Below, piece by piece: positions 11,489-24,377 of a stretch of 64,000 nt of DNA. Numbering within the stretch: position 1 is the first letter of the stretch; every line of letters begins with the position of its first letter. Both the position numbers and the translations under genes were made by a program. The notes beneath the pieces were generated by a model. It was not told the origin of the DNA. It searched no databases and saw only the letters and a program-made list of their open reading frames with translations. Source of the DNA: Lycorma delicatula (lineage: Eukaryota > Arthropoda > Insecta > Hemiptera > Fulgoridae); assembly GCF_047948215.1 (NCBI RefSeq), contig NC_134456.1, positions 197,358,034 to 197,422,033 of the forward strand, in the 5' to 3' direction.

Positions 11489-11726
11489 GTTAATGAGTTT
11501 GTTGGAGTGGGTGTTGAAAGTGGCCTCATTAAAGTAGTATGGGCATGGGAAAATACTGATGCATCAGTTGTGAAAGTACCTGGAGTATGGGTTGCTGATG
11601 GTGGCTGGCATGATGTCATCCTTCACTTCAGTTCTGAAAATATCACCCTGTTCATTGACCTCAATGTTTTAACTTTTCCGACATCAACCAATCGTCTACT
11701 TAACAGTGATGGTATTTTTTATTTGG
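11489..11726 (+). CDS. eys: LamG/EGF protein, exon 6: second LamG continues (eyes shut-like)
   Basis: The acceptor is tttgacag (11,481-11,488) and the donor g|gtaagt at 11,726/11,727, a near-consensus site. Phase is 0 in, 1 out. LamG features are FVGVGVESGLIKVVW, VADGGWHDVILHFS (the conserved G-x-W-H-x-V strand) and ITLFIDL, then a strand ending GIFYLG. The open frame is clean across the exon. Confidence 0.75.
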
Positions 11727-12326
11727 GTAAGTACAGTTGCATGTAATTCTAAAGTTTCATAATTTTTTTTCTAATATTTCAGTGAGAGACCACTTTCAAG
11801 TAACTGATAAACAGATTTTAATAATCAGACTGACTTACAACTGATTATTAACATCTACTTTGTTATAAAAATATTTTTATAGAAATATAAAAAGAATTTA
11901 AAGAATTTACATTCTTGTTAATTTTGCTTTCTTATGAAGAAGATGATTTTAGAATAAAAGTACCTTAACTACATCAATGGATTTTTTACATCCACCCTTG
12001 ACCTGAACATAAGTTTTAATTGTTTGTAATAGATTTTTTTCTTTCACCAGAAAAAGTATGTAACTTTCAGAATTTTTTTTTTATTTTTCTGTTACCTTAC
12101 AACTTTTTACCAATGGGGTTGGTTTGAATACAGTATTTATTTATTATTTGTGATTTCTATAAAGTTCATGAAGGAATATTTAATTAATTTAATAATAAAC
12201 AAAGAAGTTTATTTTTATTTTTTAATAAATTTTATTTCATTGACCTGTCTACAGAAATCTCTGGTCTACAAAATTCTGTCATGAGACATCATCTAATTCC
12301 CTTCTTTCTCTTCTACCAAAATAAGA

Positions 12327-13531
12327 GGGTCATTTAATAATTAAAGCCACAAATAGCTGTGGAAACAAAACAATTGGTATGAGGATTATGATATTTTCAG
12401 AACAGTAAGTTGGTATGATGACTTTTGATCAGCTGTTTGAGTAAAATTTTTTTTGGTATCCTCAAAATCTCATTTTATGATAGCCTGTCCTCTTAAAAGT
12501 TTGCAGATTAGTTGAACAGCAAGCAGTGATCTGTTTTTTGCTATCTGAAGGTGAAAACCTAGTTAAATTTACTTTCATATGACTAATTAATATGGACAAA
12601 GTCGAAATTCAGTGACTGATGAATCCAATTCTGGACATCCAATTGAATTTTCAACTCCAGGACTTAAAACTCACATAGACTCTTTCAATCAAGAAGATCA
12701 ACAGAGTAGAGTTCAGACTGTAGCTGAAAAATTACAGGTAGTGTTTGTACAGTTCATAACATTATCACCAACAAGCTTAAGTGCCACAAAACAAGCACAA
12801 AATGGGTTCCAAGAGAGTTCACAGATCACCATAACAAGACAAGGACTTTGTATGGGTACAGACCTGAAACAACAGTATCAACAGGAAGGTGATGTTTTGT
12901 GCACAGTATAACTGTGATAAAATATGAACTCATTATGAAGTAGAATAAAAAATACAGTGTAGAATCAAAGCACACAAATTCAACTGTCGATGTGGAAATT
13001 CGATGGTTCCAAGTCAGAACTGTATTAGGGAACTACATTTCTTCCCAATGCAGTTTGTTTGGTTTCTTGACTTACCTAAACTGTGTTAGGCATGCGCGCG
13101 CAGATCAGGCATTATTGTGAAACAGAATGATGCCTCTGCGCTGAGATCCAGAGTGTTTTTTCACCACTGCTGGCTTTACTTTGATGATAAGGAAGTTACA
13201 GTAGTATGCGCTACTTAATTGTTTGCTGATCTTCTACAAAAACTGGTCCTTTTTCATTGCAAAAGACTGTCACTGTGCTTTCTTCTACTGATGGTCAAGA
13301 TGGGAATTTCTTATTTTTGGTTCAGTTAAGGAGGTACTACATGGTAAAACGTTTAATGGCAATTACTTCATCAAAGAAAATGTACTCAACATCAAAAAGC
13401 TGATTCAGAAATGGGACAAATATATTATATTCCCAGACATTATATTGAAAAGTGAAAAAAATGTCATGTTGATTAAGTAAGTCACTTTAGCTCCTGAGCA
13501 GTTTTTGTCTTTAATTATTAAATGCCCTCAT
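12327..13531 (+). mobile_element. Degenerate mariner-like element with both terminal inverted repeats
   Basis: The left end gagggtcatttaataattaa (12,327-12,346) is matched at the right end by ttaattattaaatgccctc (13,513-13,531), apart from one indel and the outermost bases; TA lies just outside both ends. Inside, plus-strand fragments resemble mariner transposase: an N-terminal EQQAVICFLLSEGE helix region, SNSGHPIEFST near 12,625, DQQSRVQTVAEKL near 12,700, and a C-terminal WDKYIIFPDIIL near 13,410. Frames are broken throughout, so it is inactive. Its total of about 1.2 kb is the usual mariner length. Confidence 0.7.
12612..12911 (+). pseudogene. Mariner transposase N-terminal remnant
   Basis: An open stretch of 99 codons inside the mariner element. 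The first third (SGHP..., then QQSRVQTVAEKLQ) resembles the linker and second helix-turn-helix of mariner transposase. The remainder is frame-shifted relative to the family and low in recognisable motifs. It should not be annotated as a gene. Confidence 0.5.
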
Positions 13532-14604
13532 ATCAATTTCATCTTTCTGTAATATTTTTGTTATATTTCATTTGTAGCAGTAATCTTTACAGACTTCTCA
13601 TAGGAATTACGGTATTAATTTCAGTCGCATGGTGGGAGTGACAGGGATGTAAATGAATTTTCTTTATGTTTTGAGGTATGAGGAATATTCAAATAACATT
13701 CATTTAAATCATGGTTCCCTTATATGTTTATTTCTAAATACGCCTATGTATAAAGTTTTATGGGTTAAAAATCTCCAACACTATTAGATCAATTTCGCTG
13801 AAATTTAGGTACGCTATAGTAGTGTATCTGAAGTAGTACATTTGAAAATTTGATGAAGATTAGTTAAGTCATTCTTGAGTTACACTCAATTTATGATCAA
13901 AAAAATTTGAGCAGGGCAAGTTAGAAGCATGGTTCATTATGATGCTACAAGTTGGAACATTGACATTTCTTTATCTTCAGTATCTATTGTTAGTAATATT
14001 TTTCATCGTATTCAGGTAGCATTCCCTACTTTGAGGGTCATGATGAGTCTGGGTATGTTTTTTATCTAAGGGTTACGTAAATTGTGTAATGGTCTATCTA
14101 TTTTTCATACGCCCTTATATAGTGAGTCACAGTGGTGACTGAGTTGAAACTTAATGCTTATGTGTAGGGTCTACTGGTTAATCTAACATATGTAATGCAC
14201 TGTACTCTGAAAATGGGTGTATTTTTGCCTGCAAAATAGTTAGGGCATCAGAATTATTAACTTATTACTGATTTTCTTGTTACAGTATATTAAAATTATT
14301 CTTTTTATTATTATTTATATATGTATATAGTTTTATTTTAATTTGCTTCTTGATTATTCACTTATTTTTGTTTCTTATTTATTTCTTATTTCACTTTCTT
14401 TGTAAAATTTTAGATTAGATTGAGTCGATACTTTTTCAAAAGGAGACATAATTAAGTAACTTCTTCTAGTGCAGAACTGCGCAAGAGTTTTTTTTATTGC
14501 GTGAGATATTTTACTTTTAATTTTTTTTAATGTTTATATACTATGTCAAGTTAAGACTTTGTCATTCAGATTATTACAGATTGTAACTTCTTATTTCTTT
14601 GCAG

Positions 14605-14771
14605 GTGGCTTTCCACAGGAGTCTGATATTGAAGCAGAAACACATGGTCTTTATAGAGTTCAATTTAATGGTTGCATACGTGAACTGGCATGGACCAAAC
14701 ATACTGGAATAACAGATTTCACTAATTATATTGGTGAAAACATTGGGACTTGTGATGGAGTAGACCAATAA
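14605..14771 (+). CDS. eys: LamG/EGF protein, terminal exon (eyes shut-like)
   Basis: The acceptor is ttctttgcag (14,595-14,604), in phase 1; the stop is TAA at 14,769-14,771. It encodes the end of the second LamG domain with the diagnostic FNGCIRELAW strand and the closing cysteine in IGTCDG, and the protein ends five residues later. Termination right after a LamG domain is as expected for eyes shut; agrin and perlecan also end with LamG. The polyadenylation signal follows within 20 bases, so the 3' untranslated region may be short. Confidence 0.75.
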
Positions 14772-14781
14772 CTTGTAAATA

Positions 14782-14787
14782 AATAAA
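14782..14787 (+). terminator. Polyadenylation signal of the LamG/EGF gene
   Basis: AATAAA lies ten bases after the stop codon at 14,771, and a second AATAAA-like word follows at about 14,809. This is the most likely transcript end, although a longer 3' untranslated region cannot be excluded. Confidence 0.5.
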
Positions 14788-14799
14788 GTAGTTCTTATA

Positions 14800-17700
14800 A
14801 TATAAGAAAATAAAACTGCCAAATATTTCATTTATTGTATAAAATTAATAGACAATACACTTTTACATACATTTATTAATTTTGCCTTCGCAGAAGCAAA
14901 AAGAATTTAAAAAATTAGATCTTCTGTATTTAATTATTTTAACTGTAAATTTCAAGAAATAATTAAAATTTTAAGCTTGCTGTTACAGTAAAATAATACA
15001 TATTTGCATTATTCTTCAAATTAAAGTACATACCCTATATAATAGTTGATTAAGGTACATAGCAAAAATTGTTTTCATATTTTCTTTTAATATTTAGTTT
15101 CCTTAAATACTGGTTAATAACTTATAATACTTAAAAATATTTAATTTTTTTCTTAAATATAGATTAACTTATAATACTTAATTTTTACTTAATTTGTCCA
15201 CCTCCTCTTGAGATTAACGTCCCAGTAGGTGTAATAAGGCATCAAGCAATGAAATGTGATTTATGACACTACACATTTGTTATCTGCAATGATATGTGTA
15301 TCATATGTATATTTATTCTGAAGAAAAATGAATTCATGGACTTAAATATAATATTTTAAACACATATTTCTGAAATAGTTCCAAGTTATTTTTATCCCAC
15401 CACAAGAGAGAAATTTATTACAATAAATATTTATGCAATCTGAAAATGTGCTGATGATTAATGGAGAAAATTAAGCTTGAAAATTTCACTTTCTCTTCCT
15501 TCTTCTGCAATCTCAACCATGACTTGTTTAGGCAAACTATTGAACAAGTTTTGACAAATAATATATAATTTTACTCATTTTTGTAAGAATATATTTTTTA
15601 TATGATTTTGGTAGGGTGTAAATCCTGGACAAGATGGTAAACTTCTCCACTCTTTCTCATTGGCTAGATCTTAAAAGGCTATCGTAAACGGTAATAATTT
15701 TGGAACCATTAATGATATCCAAGAAGCTAAGTATTAGCTGAAAGTAATTCTGTTGCTGCCTTCAACATTGTTGTGAATATTGAGACCAGTCTTTGTGGAA
15801 ATGTGTTTTGTCACAAGGAAATTATTTGAAGGGGACAATCTTGTTTTGCTGGTCATGTGTGAATACAAAATTATATTGTCATTACTTTTCTGTCAAAGCT
15901 CATAATTTAAACAAATTTAAATTGAATTACCAGAAATTATTTTTAAAAATGATTTACTTATTGTTAGTGGGAAAAATGCCAATGAAAATAATAGTCTGTG
16001 AGATTATTAATTGGTAAAATTATCAATTTTCATGGTCTAAGCATTAACTCACTTCAAAATACTGTTAATTGAACTAGATTTGAATATTTTTAAAGAATGC
16101 TTTTTATGTATAATATAATGTTTATGCTGTTTCTTTTCAAATCTATTATAATTTTAAGGAATCATGCCATCAGAAGTTACTCAATTTTCAACTTATTCCA
16201 TCTCAAATGTTTTATTTATTCTATCTTTTATTCATTTAAAATCTTTCGTTAATATAATGGAAACCAATTTCATTAGGAAGAATATGAATAGCTGGAAAAG
16301 TACTAAATTATCAAAAAAATTATTTTGTGGATAAAATTTTTTATGAAGATTTAAATTATGTTCTTATTAAATTAAATATTTTACCAAAATAACATTCCAG
16401 TGAATAAATGTTAAAAAAAAACTCCTTTTTAACCAAGGGGTAAACTCTAGAACATTTTTAAATTTACATAGCCTAAGTTTGATTCATGACCAAACCTTAT
16501 TAACGTGTAAATTTTATTGAAAACAGGTAAATTGTTCAGAAATAACTTTCAAGCAGACAGCATGTCATTGCATATGCTGTTTACACTCATACTGTCTAAC
16601 TATGGTATATTAATAGACAGTCCCTTGTAGTCCATAGATTAGAGATTGTATTGTATGCAGTAATTATGATTGTAATAACAAAGACTTTGTATTTCTGGTT
16701 TCGTTTTCTCAAGCATGTGTCAATATAGGATAAAATTAATAGCATATGACACCGCTAAGAATATTAATAGTTAATAGTAAATGTTTATAAAAAAGGATTA
16801 CCTTAAAAAATTATTGTCTAATTTAACAATCATATAGTTTTTAATCAGAAGATGCTACAAACCATTTTGTTTTTTATGTTACTGAAATATAGAAAAAATC
16901 TACTTATTAACTATAATATAAATGACTCAATAATAGGTACATATTATTCAAAGAATTGTAACTTATATAAAAATGGTTCTAAGAATTCTTTTTTATTAAA
17001 AATTAACATTATAATAGAGTTTTATCAAATATTGTAAATTATATTTTTATTAAAAGAAATTATATTTTCAAATTAAGTGCTTTAGATTCTTTCAAAAATA
17101 AATTCATAATAAATATCAAAACAAAATTTGTGTTACAACTGCCAAACCACTTGTGTTCAAAAAGTAAATTCTTAGTGCTTAGTATTTACTTTTAAACATG
17201 ATTTTTATTTTTACTGTTTTTTTCCTGCATTTATTTTACATCGCTTTCAGATGACTGTTTTAAAAAATTATTTCTTTAGTCTACCCCTGCTTTAGTACAG
17301 TCTCAATAACAAGATAGCAGAATGAATTTTTATCAATCTATCCTAAGCAAAATTAAATTCCTCAAATAATATTCAAATAAAATTGTTATCAATAAAATTA
17401 TACTTAATTATACTTTTTTGTTAGTTTATCTATTAGCTTCTGTACCAACCTAACAAACACCACAGCATCATTTCACATACAAAAACACCTCTGTATTTAA
17501 TTCAATTAAATTCATAAAATAATAGACTAGTAATAACATTTAAGAGAATAAATTACCAAAGAGATATCAAATCATTATTTGTACATAAGACTACAATTCT
17601 ACCTATTTACTTTTGCTTTGAAACTGATTTTTTTTTATGTACTTCCTTTTTGTTTATTTTAAAATTTACCTTTTTAGTGTAACCTGTAAGCCCCTATATT

Positions 17701-20700
17701 AATAACTCAGCAGTTAGTTTTCTTCTTTAGAGAACATTTTATTCAACTCCAGCAACCCAAGTGCACTGACAGACATTTAAATCCATTTAACCAAAATTTC
17801 AATTGATTTTTTAAAATCTATTTTTTGTAAACATATTTCATACCAGTGTTAATTTATTCAACAAAGTTACAATAATTCAAACTTAAAAAAAAATTGGGTT
17901 AGAAATTAATGTTAAGTTGTTTACTAAAAATATCTACATAATGAATAGCTTGCAACAAGAATTTTAATTGAGAACTATCAGATTAAATGTACTTTCTAGC
18001 AATTACATCTACAGCCAGTAACTAATTTTTTATTTAAAAAATTAACGAGTTAATTTCTCTATTTACTGGTAGTTTTCCATGTTAGCACCAAATTATATCT
18101 TATAGATATTCAATACCAAGAAATTAAACTTTGATTGTTTTGTGTATGCATTGATTCGGCAATTTTTCCTTTTTAAAAAAGAAAAGTAACTTATTGGACA
18201 CATCTAAGAGCAGTTATAAGAAAAACAACTACATAGTAAACTTTTGAAAACACCTTGATAAATACAGCTTATTAAATGAGTTTAGGAGCTTGTAAATATT
18301 GCTTCTTGGTAAATGTGTGTGTGTGTGTATGTGTGCGCGCGCGCGCATAAGTATAAGTGCACATCCAAGTGTTGTTTGCATGAAAAAAATTGAGTACATA
18401 TATTATCAGTTTTCTGACAAATATCCTTTTACTTCAATAAATAGAATGATAGTAAAATAAATCTATAAATTCTTTGTTCTAATTGTAAAAATAGTCAATT
18501 AAGAGAAAATAATATTGTTATCAATAATTTCTTCTATATTATGAATCTTATCTACAACATCTAGTCCTGAATCTGTTGGGAAAAAAGTACAGCAAACAAA
18601 AATGTAACATTAAAACTAACAAATTGGAAAAAAATTATGTTAAAAAACTGTTTAATACCTTATTTAAAATCTAAACTAGATGGTTATTTCAATAATTAAA
18701 CAATCATTATCAACAGAGAGTAATTAGTGTATGTATGTATAAATTAAATAAATAAATGAAAAGAGAAGAAATAGTAATAAAAAATCAATTGAAAAGTAAA
18801 CAGTACTTACAAAATTCTACAAAATAAGTACTTTTAGTGTTTTTATTTTTTAATAAGAGTAAAATATGTAAAATGACTGTTGCTTTTTAGGCAATTTCAA
18901 TAGAAAACATAAATTAGTTCAAAAATATCTAACCCATTAAAATCTTCAATTCACATTGCCCACTATGTCTTCATCAAATCTTTTTAAGTAAAAAAATTTC
19001 TGTTTAGATTTTAAGAAGTGAAATTTGTTAACAGCTTTTGAGCATAATATTGTTTTTCAATTTATTTTAATAATTGTTTAGCACAATTCTTTATTTTTAT
19101 TAAAAGTCTAATGAACTTGTATAAAACTCTAATAAAAGTAGCATCAAATTTAGTTAAATTATAATGATATTAGTTAAACTGTCAAGATAGTTACAGTATA
19201 GAAAATTTGTATTATTTTTCTATTGAAATGTAACATGTAGATTAATTTTTATCAGGTATATGTGCCAAGAAATATTGATTTTTTTTTTTAATTACACTAT
19301 AATGTAGAGAAAAGTTAATCACTGTAACAGAAAGATAAAATAGTATTATTTTACAAACTGTTGACTTTTTTTGTTATGTACGTTTGCAACTGGTTTTTAA
19401 TGATGTAGTTTCATTTGTAATTTCAAATTAAAAAGCAGGAATTTTACTTAAACTTTACATTATTATTGCTAATAAAATCCATAAAGAATAATGTAATGAA
19501 TAATGTAATAAAATAATTCACATTACTTGAATAATAAATGTATTCACATTACATTATATAATAATGTAATGTATTATTAAGAATAATGTATTATTTACAA
19601 TGGCAGAAGATATTCGACATTGTCTTTTGTGTGTCTCTTTGGAGCTACTAATATATGGCATAAATAAATTAAAACTGGAATCTACAATCAAAATAGTGTA
19701 CAGAAAATTATTTAAAAATACCAAAAGATTTAACTGAAAAAACCCTCACCAATTTCTGAATTTCATAAATAATAACTGGTCAAATAACGGCAAAGTGAGA
19801 TTCTGTACCAAAAATAGGGTATAAGGTAATTTTTATAACATTTAATGAAAATATTTAGAATTTAAGATAAGATTAAAAATCTTTAAAAATGCATTTTTAT
19901 TTTTATTCTTTAAAAAATTACTATTATGTAAGTAATTCTTAGATAAATACCAATATCAGTTCTTTTTTGCCACACAGCAGCTTCAAAATAATATAGTTGA
20001 GGGGTTAAGGTATATGTTTTGAAAAGTCTTATGCAGTTTGTTGTAATGTACAATTTCTAAAAGTCAGGATTAACATTTTTTTGTTAAGTTTTAGATTTAT
20101 TGTGATTAACGTAAGGTTTATGTTAAATTCATTGATTTTATTATGTACTTGACTCAATAATTAATTATATTTATAAAAACTAATCATAAATACAAATATA
20201 ATCACTTTTTATTATTTAAAAAAATAAAAATAACAGAATAACTTGATTTTGCAATATATAATAAAAAATAATATACATAACAATTTATTTGATGAAACAA
20301 AGTATAAATCTGTAAAAAAAATGTAAAAGTTGTCAATCAGGAGATCTTTATAAATGTGTTTTTTGTTTGTTTTTTTTAGCTACTTCATTTGTGACATTAC
20401 ATACACAATATTCCATGCAGATGGCATTCATTATATTATTAATAAAATTATCTCTATTTTGAAAGGACACACATCTAACCACAGATTACTACATAAAGAA
20501 CACATTCAATTAAGTATTTCTTACAAAAACAGCATAATTTTTTTCAAATCACCTAATATTTATATTAGGACACATATTTAAAAATACAAAAATATAAACC
20601 ATTAGATGAAAATATTTTCACTAGAAAAGAGTTCTTTCACATTATAACAAGAGTTCTTATCGTGCGTTCTTATCACATTATAATGTTAAATTTTAATCAG

Positions 20701-23025
20701 TCACCTACATTTGACAAAAAAAATATATAGACCACAACACAACATATACTTTTTGATACTTATTAGACTTACTAATTACCTGAAAATGGACTCATACTAA
20801 ATGCTGAGAACATAATGAATATTTAACATTATAAATATATACCTGGAAAAGCCAGTTTCACCAGTTTAACACAGAGGTAGACTCTGTATAGGCTGATTGT
20901 TCCTTTCCCCTACCCTTCTCCTTCCCTTGACAATCATCTCTATTTTTGGATAGATACCATACAAATTATACCAGCAATAACTTGTTACCAGCATATCACC
21001 TGCTTCATTACTGGATTTGAGTAGGATGATGAGTCAGCTTTTGGACTCCTAACCAGAACTTCTATCCAGACATTGCACAAAACTCTGTACAAGTAACTGA
21101 GGTACGTATCAAATAGAACTGATCTTTCTAAAATCTAACATCATAAATGAAGAAGTAAATCATATTCATCCTCTAAAATATGAGTAAATAATAATTATAA
21201 TATGAGTATTTTAGATCACTACATATAATCAGGTTATAAAAGGTTTATAATCACACTTATAAAATGTTTATTAATCTTTTTTAACTAATAGTTAATTTGT
21301 GTTTAATGTGTATTTCTTTTATTAATATCTATCTAAATTGTACATAAATATAAGCTAATATGATTAGAGTCTGATGAAATCAGATAAAAGTAACCCCAAA
21401 TGTCAAAAACAATAAGTAAAAGCCCATACAAATTTAATACTGTTTACAAAAGTAAAATCAATATAAATATTAAAAAGAAAATAAAAGAATTTTTATGCAG
21501 GCCAACTTTGACTCGATCAGAGACCAGATTTATTCTATGTCATTTCTACCAATCCATTATTTCCTACCTTGTAAAAAAATTAAATGTTAATTTATTATAA
21601 ATTTAAATTAATGTACAAAATAAAGTATTATGTATGAATAATTTTAAACATATACTACTTGAATAAGTGGGTTATTGTGGAAGTTTGTTTTTTCATTAAA
21701 TGATTAATGTGCAATACTGTAAGTGCAATATTTTACTGTCTTTATATGAATTTATGTTTGTGTACTATAGATTAAATTGTTAATTACTGCTAACTATTTT
21801 ATAAAAAAAAATTTAATAAAAATCTGAAGTAATGTGTGTACATAATTATTTTTATATTTTTTTTATATCCAGTTATTTATTTGAAGAAGTAGATCTTATG
21901 TATGTAATTGTAGGAAAAATAAGGGTATATGGCAGGAAAACAGGTTTCTGATTATAAAAAAGAGATAAATAAATTTTTAAAGATTGCTTTTATTTAATCT
22001 GATAGGTAAGCTTGGAAATTATCAGAAAAAGATGACTAATTTTAAGCTGGTAATACTAAGAAAATTTAAAAAAAATGGAAATATTGATTGTAATTTGAAT
22101 GTTGTTATGTTTAAATTAATCGTGTTTCTTATGAGTGCACATTATTCTTCCAGTTTATTCAGCATTATTAATTAGATTTGGTACAGCATTTGGACCATTT
22201 CTACAACAATTTTAGTTATATTGGCATTTAGATGGATTAGAAATTGTTAATCTGTACTCTGAGGAGCTATCTGATTGTTAGATTTAATTTTCTAAACAGT
22301 AGTATGCTACTTGACATAAATAAAAAGTCATTCTCAAAACATGTATTGATTTTTCAAAAATTACAGGCATTCCAAGCTTACTAGGACCTTACTAGTAGAA
22401 GTAAAGTGGTTTATTATTAACTTCTTCACTAAGTGAAATATCTATTGCAAACCAGCATGCCAAACCCATTGTAATGCAGTGATAGTCAGCAATACAAGTA
22501 ATATATAATGCTCTCTCATAACTGATGATTCAAGAACACCTGGGATGTCTAAAAACTGGAAATTGAAGGGTCTGAAGAAATGAAATGCCAATAGCCAAGT
22601 GCAGTAAAATGGTTCCAATAGATCACTAAAGCTGGAGTTTAACTAGATGTTGTTGCTTTTATGTTAGTGGTTAATAATCATTGTACTTGAAACAATTTAA
22701 ATTTATTTTTGAAAAAATGATACCTTCACTCATCACAAGGACTGGGAGTAAACTGACCATTATTACTGTCAGAGAAAACAAACCTAATTAGTACCACTTG
22801 TACAATAGAATTATTTTAATGATATAGAGCAAGTTGATGTGAAAGATGAGGTGAAAAATAAGAAACAGGCTTGTGTAAATATCATTCCAAAACCATGAGT
22901 CATTCCTGCAGTTCAGAACTGTATGTAAAGATTATTTGTAGGTATAATGTAATGATTAGACAGCATGAAAAACCATCACTCATTTCTTATTTGATGTTGC
23001 CTAATTTTCAAACGCCGGATCGTTA
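14800..23025. other. Intergenic AT-rich DNA without supported genes
   Basis: About 8 kb with no exon, RNA gene or transposon protein that I can support. Open frames here are short, AT-driven and low in complexity. Visible structure is limited to a GT/GC microsatellite at 18,317-18,347, a patch built from repeats of the word ataatgta at 19,480-19,590, and a slightly GC-richer unassigned block at about 20,850-21,110. Confidence 0.5.
18317..18347. repeat. Compound microsatellite (GT)n-(GC)n
   Basis: Alternating purine-pyrimidine run: tgtgtgtgtgtgtatgtgtg followed directly by a cgcgcgcgcgc stretch. Such sequence can adopt left-handed DNA, but no function is implied. Confidence 0.85.
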
Positions 23026-23027
23026 CT

Positions 23028-23335
23028 GGTGTCCTTTTTCTTTTCTTTTTCTGTTTAGCCTCTGGAACCACCATCAGGTATTATTTCAGAGGATGAATAA
23101 GGATAATATGTATGAGTAAATGAAGTGTTATTCTTGTACATCTCAGGTCAACCATTTCTGAGATGTGTGGTTAATTGAAACCCAACCACCAAAGAACACC
23201 AGTAACCACAATCTAGTATTCAAATTCGTATAAAAAAGTAACTGCCTTTACTAGGATTTGAACCTTAAACTTTCGACTTCAAAATCTGCTGATTTGCAAA
23301 GACGTATTCACCATTAAACCAACCCGGTGGGTTAT
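23028..23335 (-). mobile_element. tRNA-derived SINE (second family)
   Basis: Read on the minus strand from 23,335, it starts with a tRNA-like head: accgggttggtttaatggtg (A box), then about 55 bases later ggttcaaatcctagtaa (B box). A tRNA-unrelated body of about 200 bases follows, ending near tctggttta/gcctct by a pyrimidine-rich stretch at 23,030-23,050 (the A/G-rich tail on the minus strand). Head and body are largely intact, suggesting a moderately recent insertion. Confidence 0.7.
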
Positions 23336-23339
23336 TACT

Positions 23340-24060
23340 GGTGGCCTACTAATTCTTATGTTTCATATCTTCTCTTGATAATGTAAGTCCAGATCAGCAT
23401 GCAATTCATAGATTACAGTTTGAATTAATTTTCTCTTAAATTACATTTATAGTTTAATTTATATTCTTTTATTTTTTGTGTGTGTTCATTTCTTTCTAAA
23501 ACCTATTACATAATTAAATAAATAACCTATTAATAGACATTTTAAATTTTATTTGTTTTGAAAATGGGAAATGTTTCAGAATTCTATTTTAAATTAACTG
23601 GAAGGATAAAGTTGCATGGTGAAGCTCTCAAAATAATGTGGTACGTAAGTTGAGGGTAGTTCCAGTGATATTACTAAAAAATTCACAGAAAGAGAGCAGC
23701 TAATGTGTGTAGTGTGTCTGACAAAATAGGTTTGTAAAAGGTAGAGAAGTTTTCAGAATGAAGAGATATAAAATGAAGAAAGAGAAATTTAGAAAAAACG
23801 AGATAGGAATTCTTTTTAGAGGAGGATTTAGAGAAAAACATAGAAAGTGCGAACAATGAAGATTATTATGGTTGACCAAACAAAAGGACGTATCCGGTAA
23901 TGGTACGAGTAACAGGTCAGGATATATGCCCGGAGATATAAATACTGTCAGGGACCAGCGAAGTTGGTACAATTTTCACTACAGCATATGACCAAATTGA
24001 AAAATAAATTAACAAAAAATTAAAAGATACTATAAGATTTTAAAAGAAAATACAAAAGAA
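23340..24060. other. Intergenic sequence before a LINE fragment
   Basis: Mostly AT-rich; the last 300 bases may already be 5' sequence of the LINE that follows, since purine-rich plus-strand DNA leads directly into the endonuclease region. No gene is supported. Confidence 0.35.
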
Positions 24061-24377
24061 AAACAATTGGCTCTTGAGTAAGAGTATCAACATAGAAATA
24101 GAACGCATCAGTAAAAGTGAATACATTAGTATGTTACCAATTAAATTTAAATTTGACGTTATCAGACTCCAGGAAACACACGCAGCTGACAATTGTCAAA
24201 TTTAATTGCGAGGCTATATACGAGGGTATAATCTCGCTGCAGCAATAAATAATTCAAAATATGGAATTGCCACATATGTTAGAATAGGTATTGATAAATT
24301 TTCGATAACCCACTCATCTTCCTCACAAGATCTTTTTGTACTAGCTGTAAAGTTCGAAGAAACGACAATCGTCAATT
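24060..24377 (+). pseudogene. Non-LTR retrotransposon, endonuclease N-terminal fragment
   Basis: In shifting plus frames the sequence gives a LINE AP-endonuclease start: FKFDVIRLQETHA (the D-x-x-x-L-Q-E-T-H catalytic motif), then a GY segment, then YGIATYVRIGID and FVLAVKF. There is an in-frame stop after the QETH motif. It is cut at about 24,377 by an oppositely oriented LINE and appears to resume at about 25,255. Confidence 0.6.

Larger units (their letters stand above)
11727..14604 (+). other. Intron 6 of the LamG/EGF gene, carrying a mariner remnant
   Basis: A 2.9-kb intron with a degenerate mariner element at 12,327-13,531. Beyond it, about 13,740-14,180 looks like another interspersed repeat (GC slightly higher, short phrases such as aatttcgctgaaattt), but I cannot name it. 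The last 400 bases are T-rich. Confidence 0.55.

Noticed and set aside
14559..14604. Start of an independent gene at the ATG at 14,559
   Set aside because: The ATG lies in the polypyrimidine/acceptor region of the last LamG exon. The true coding part starts after the AG at 14,604 in phase with the previous exon.
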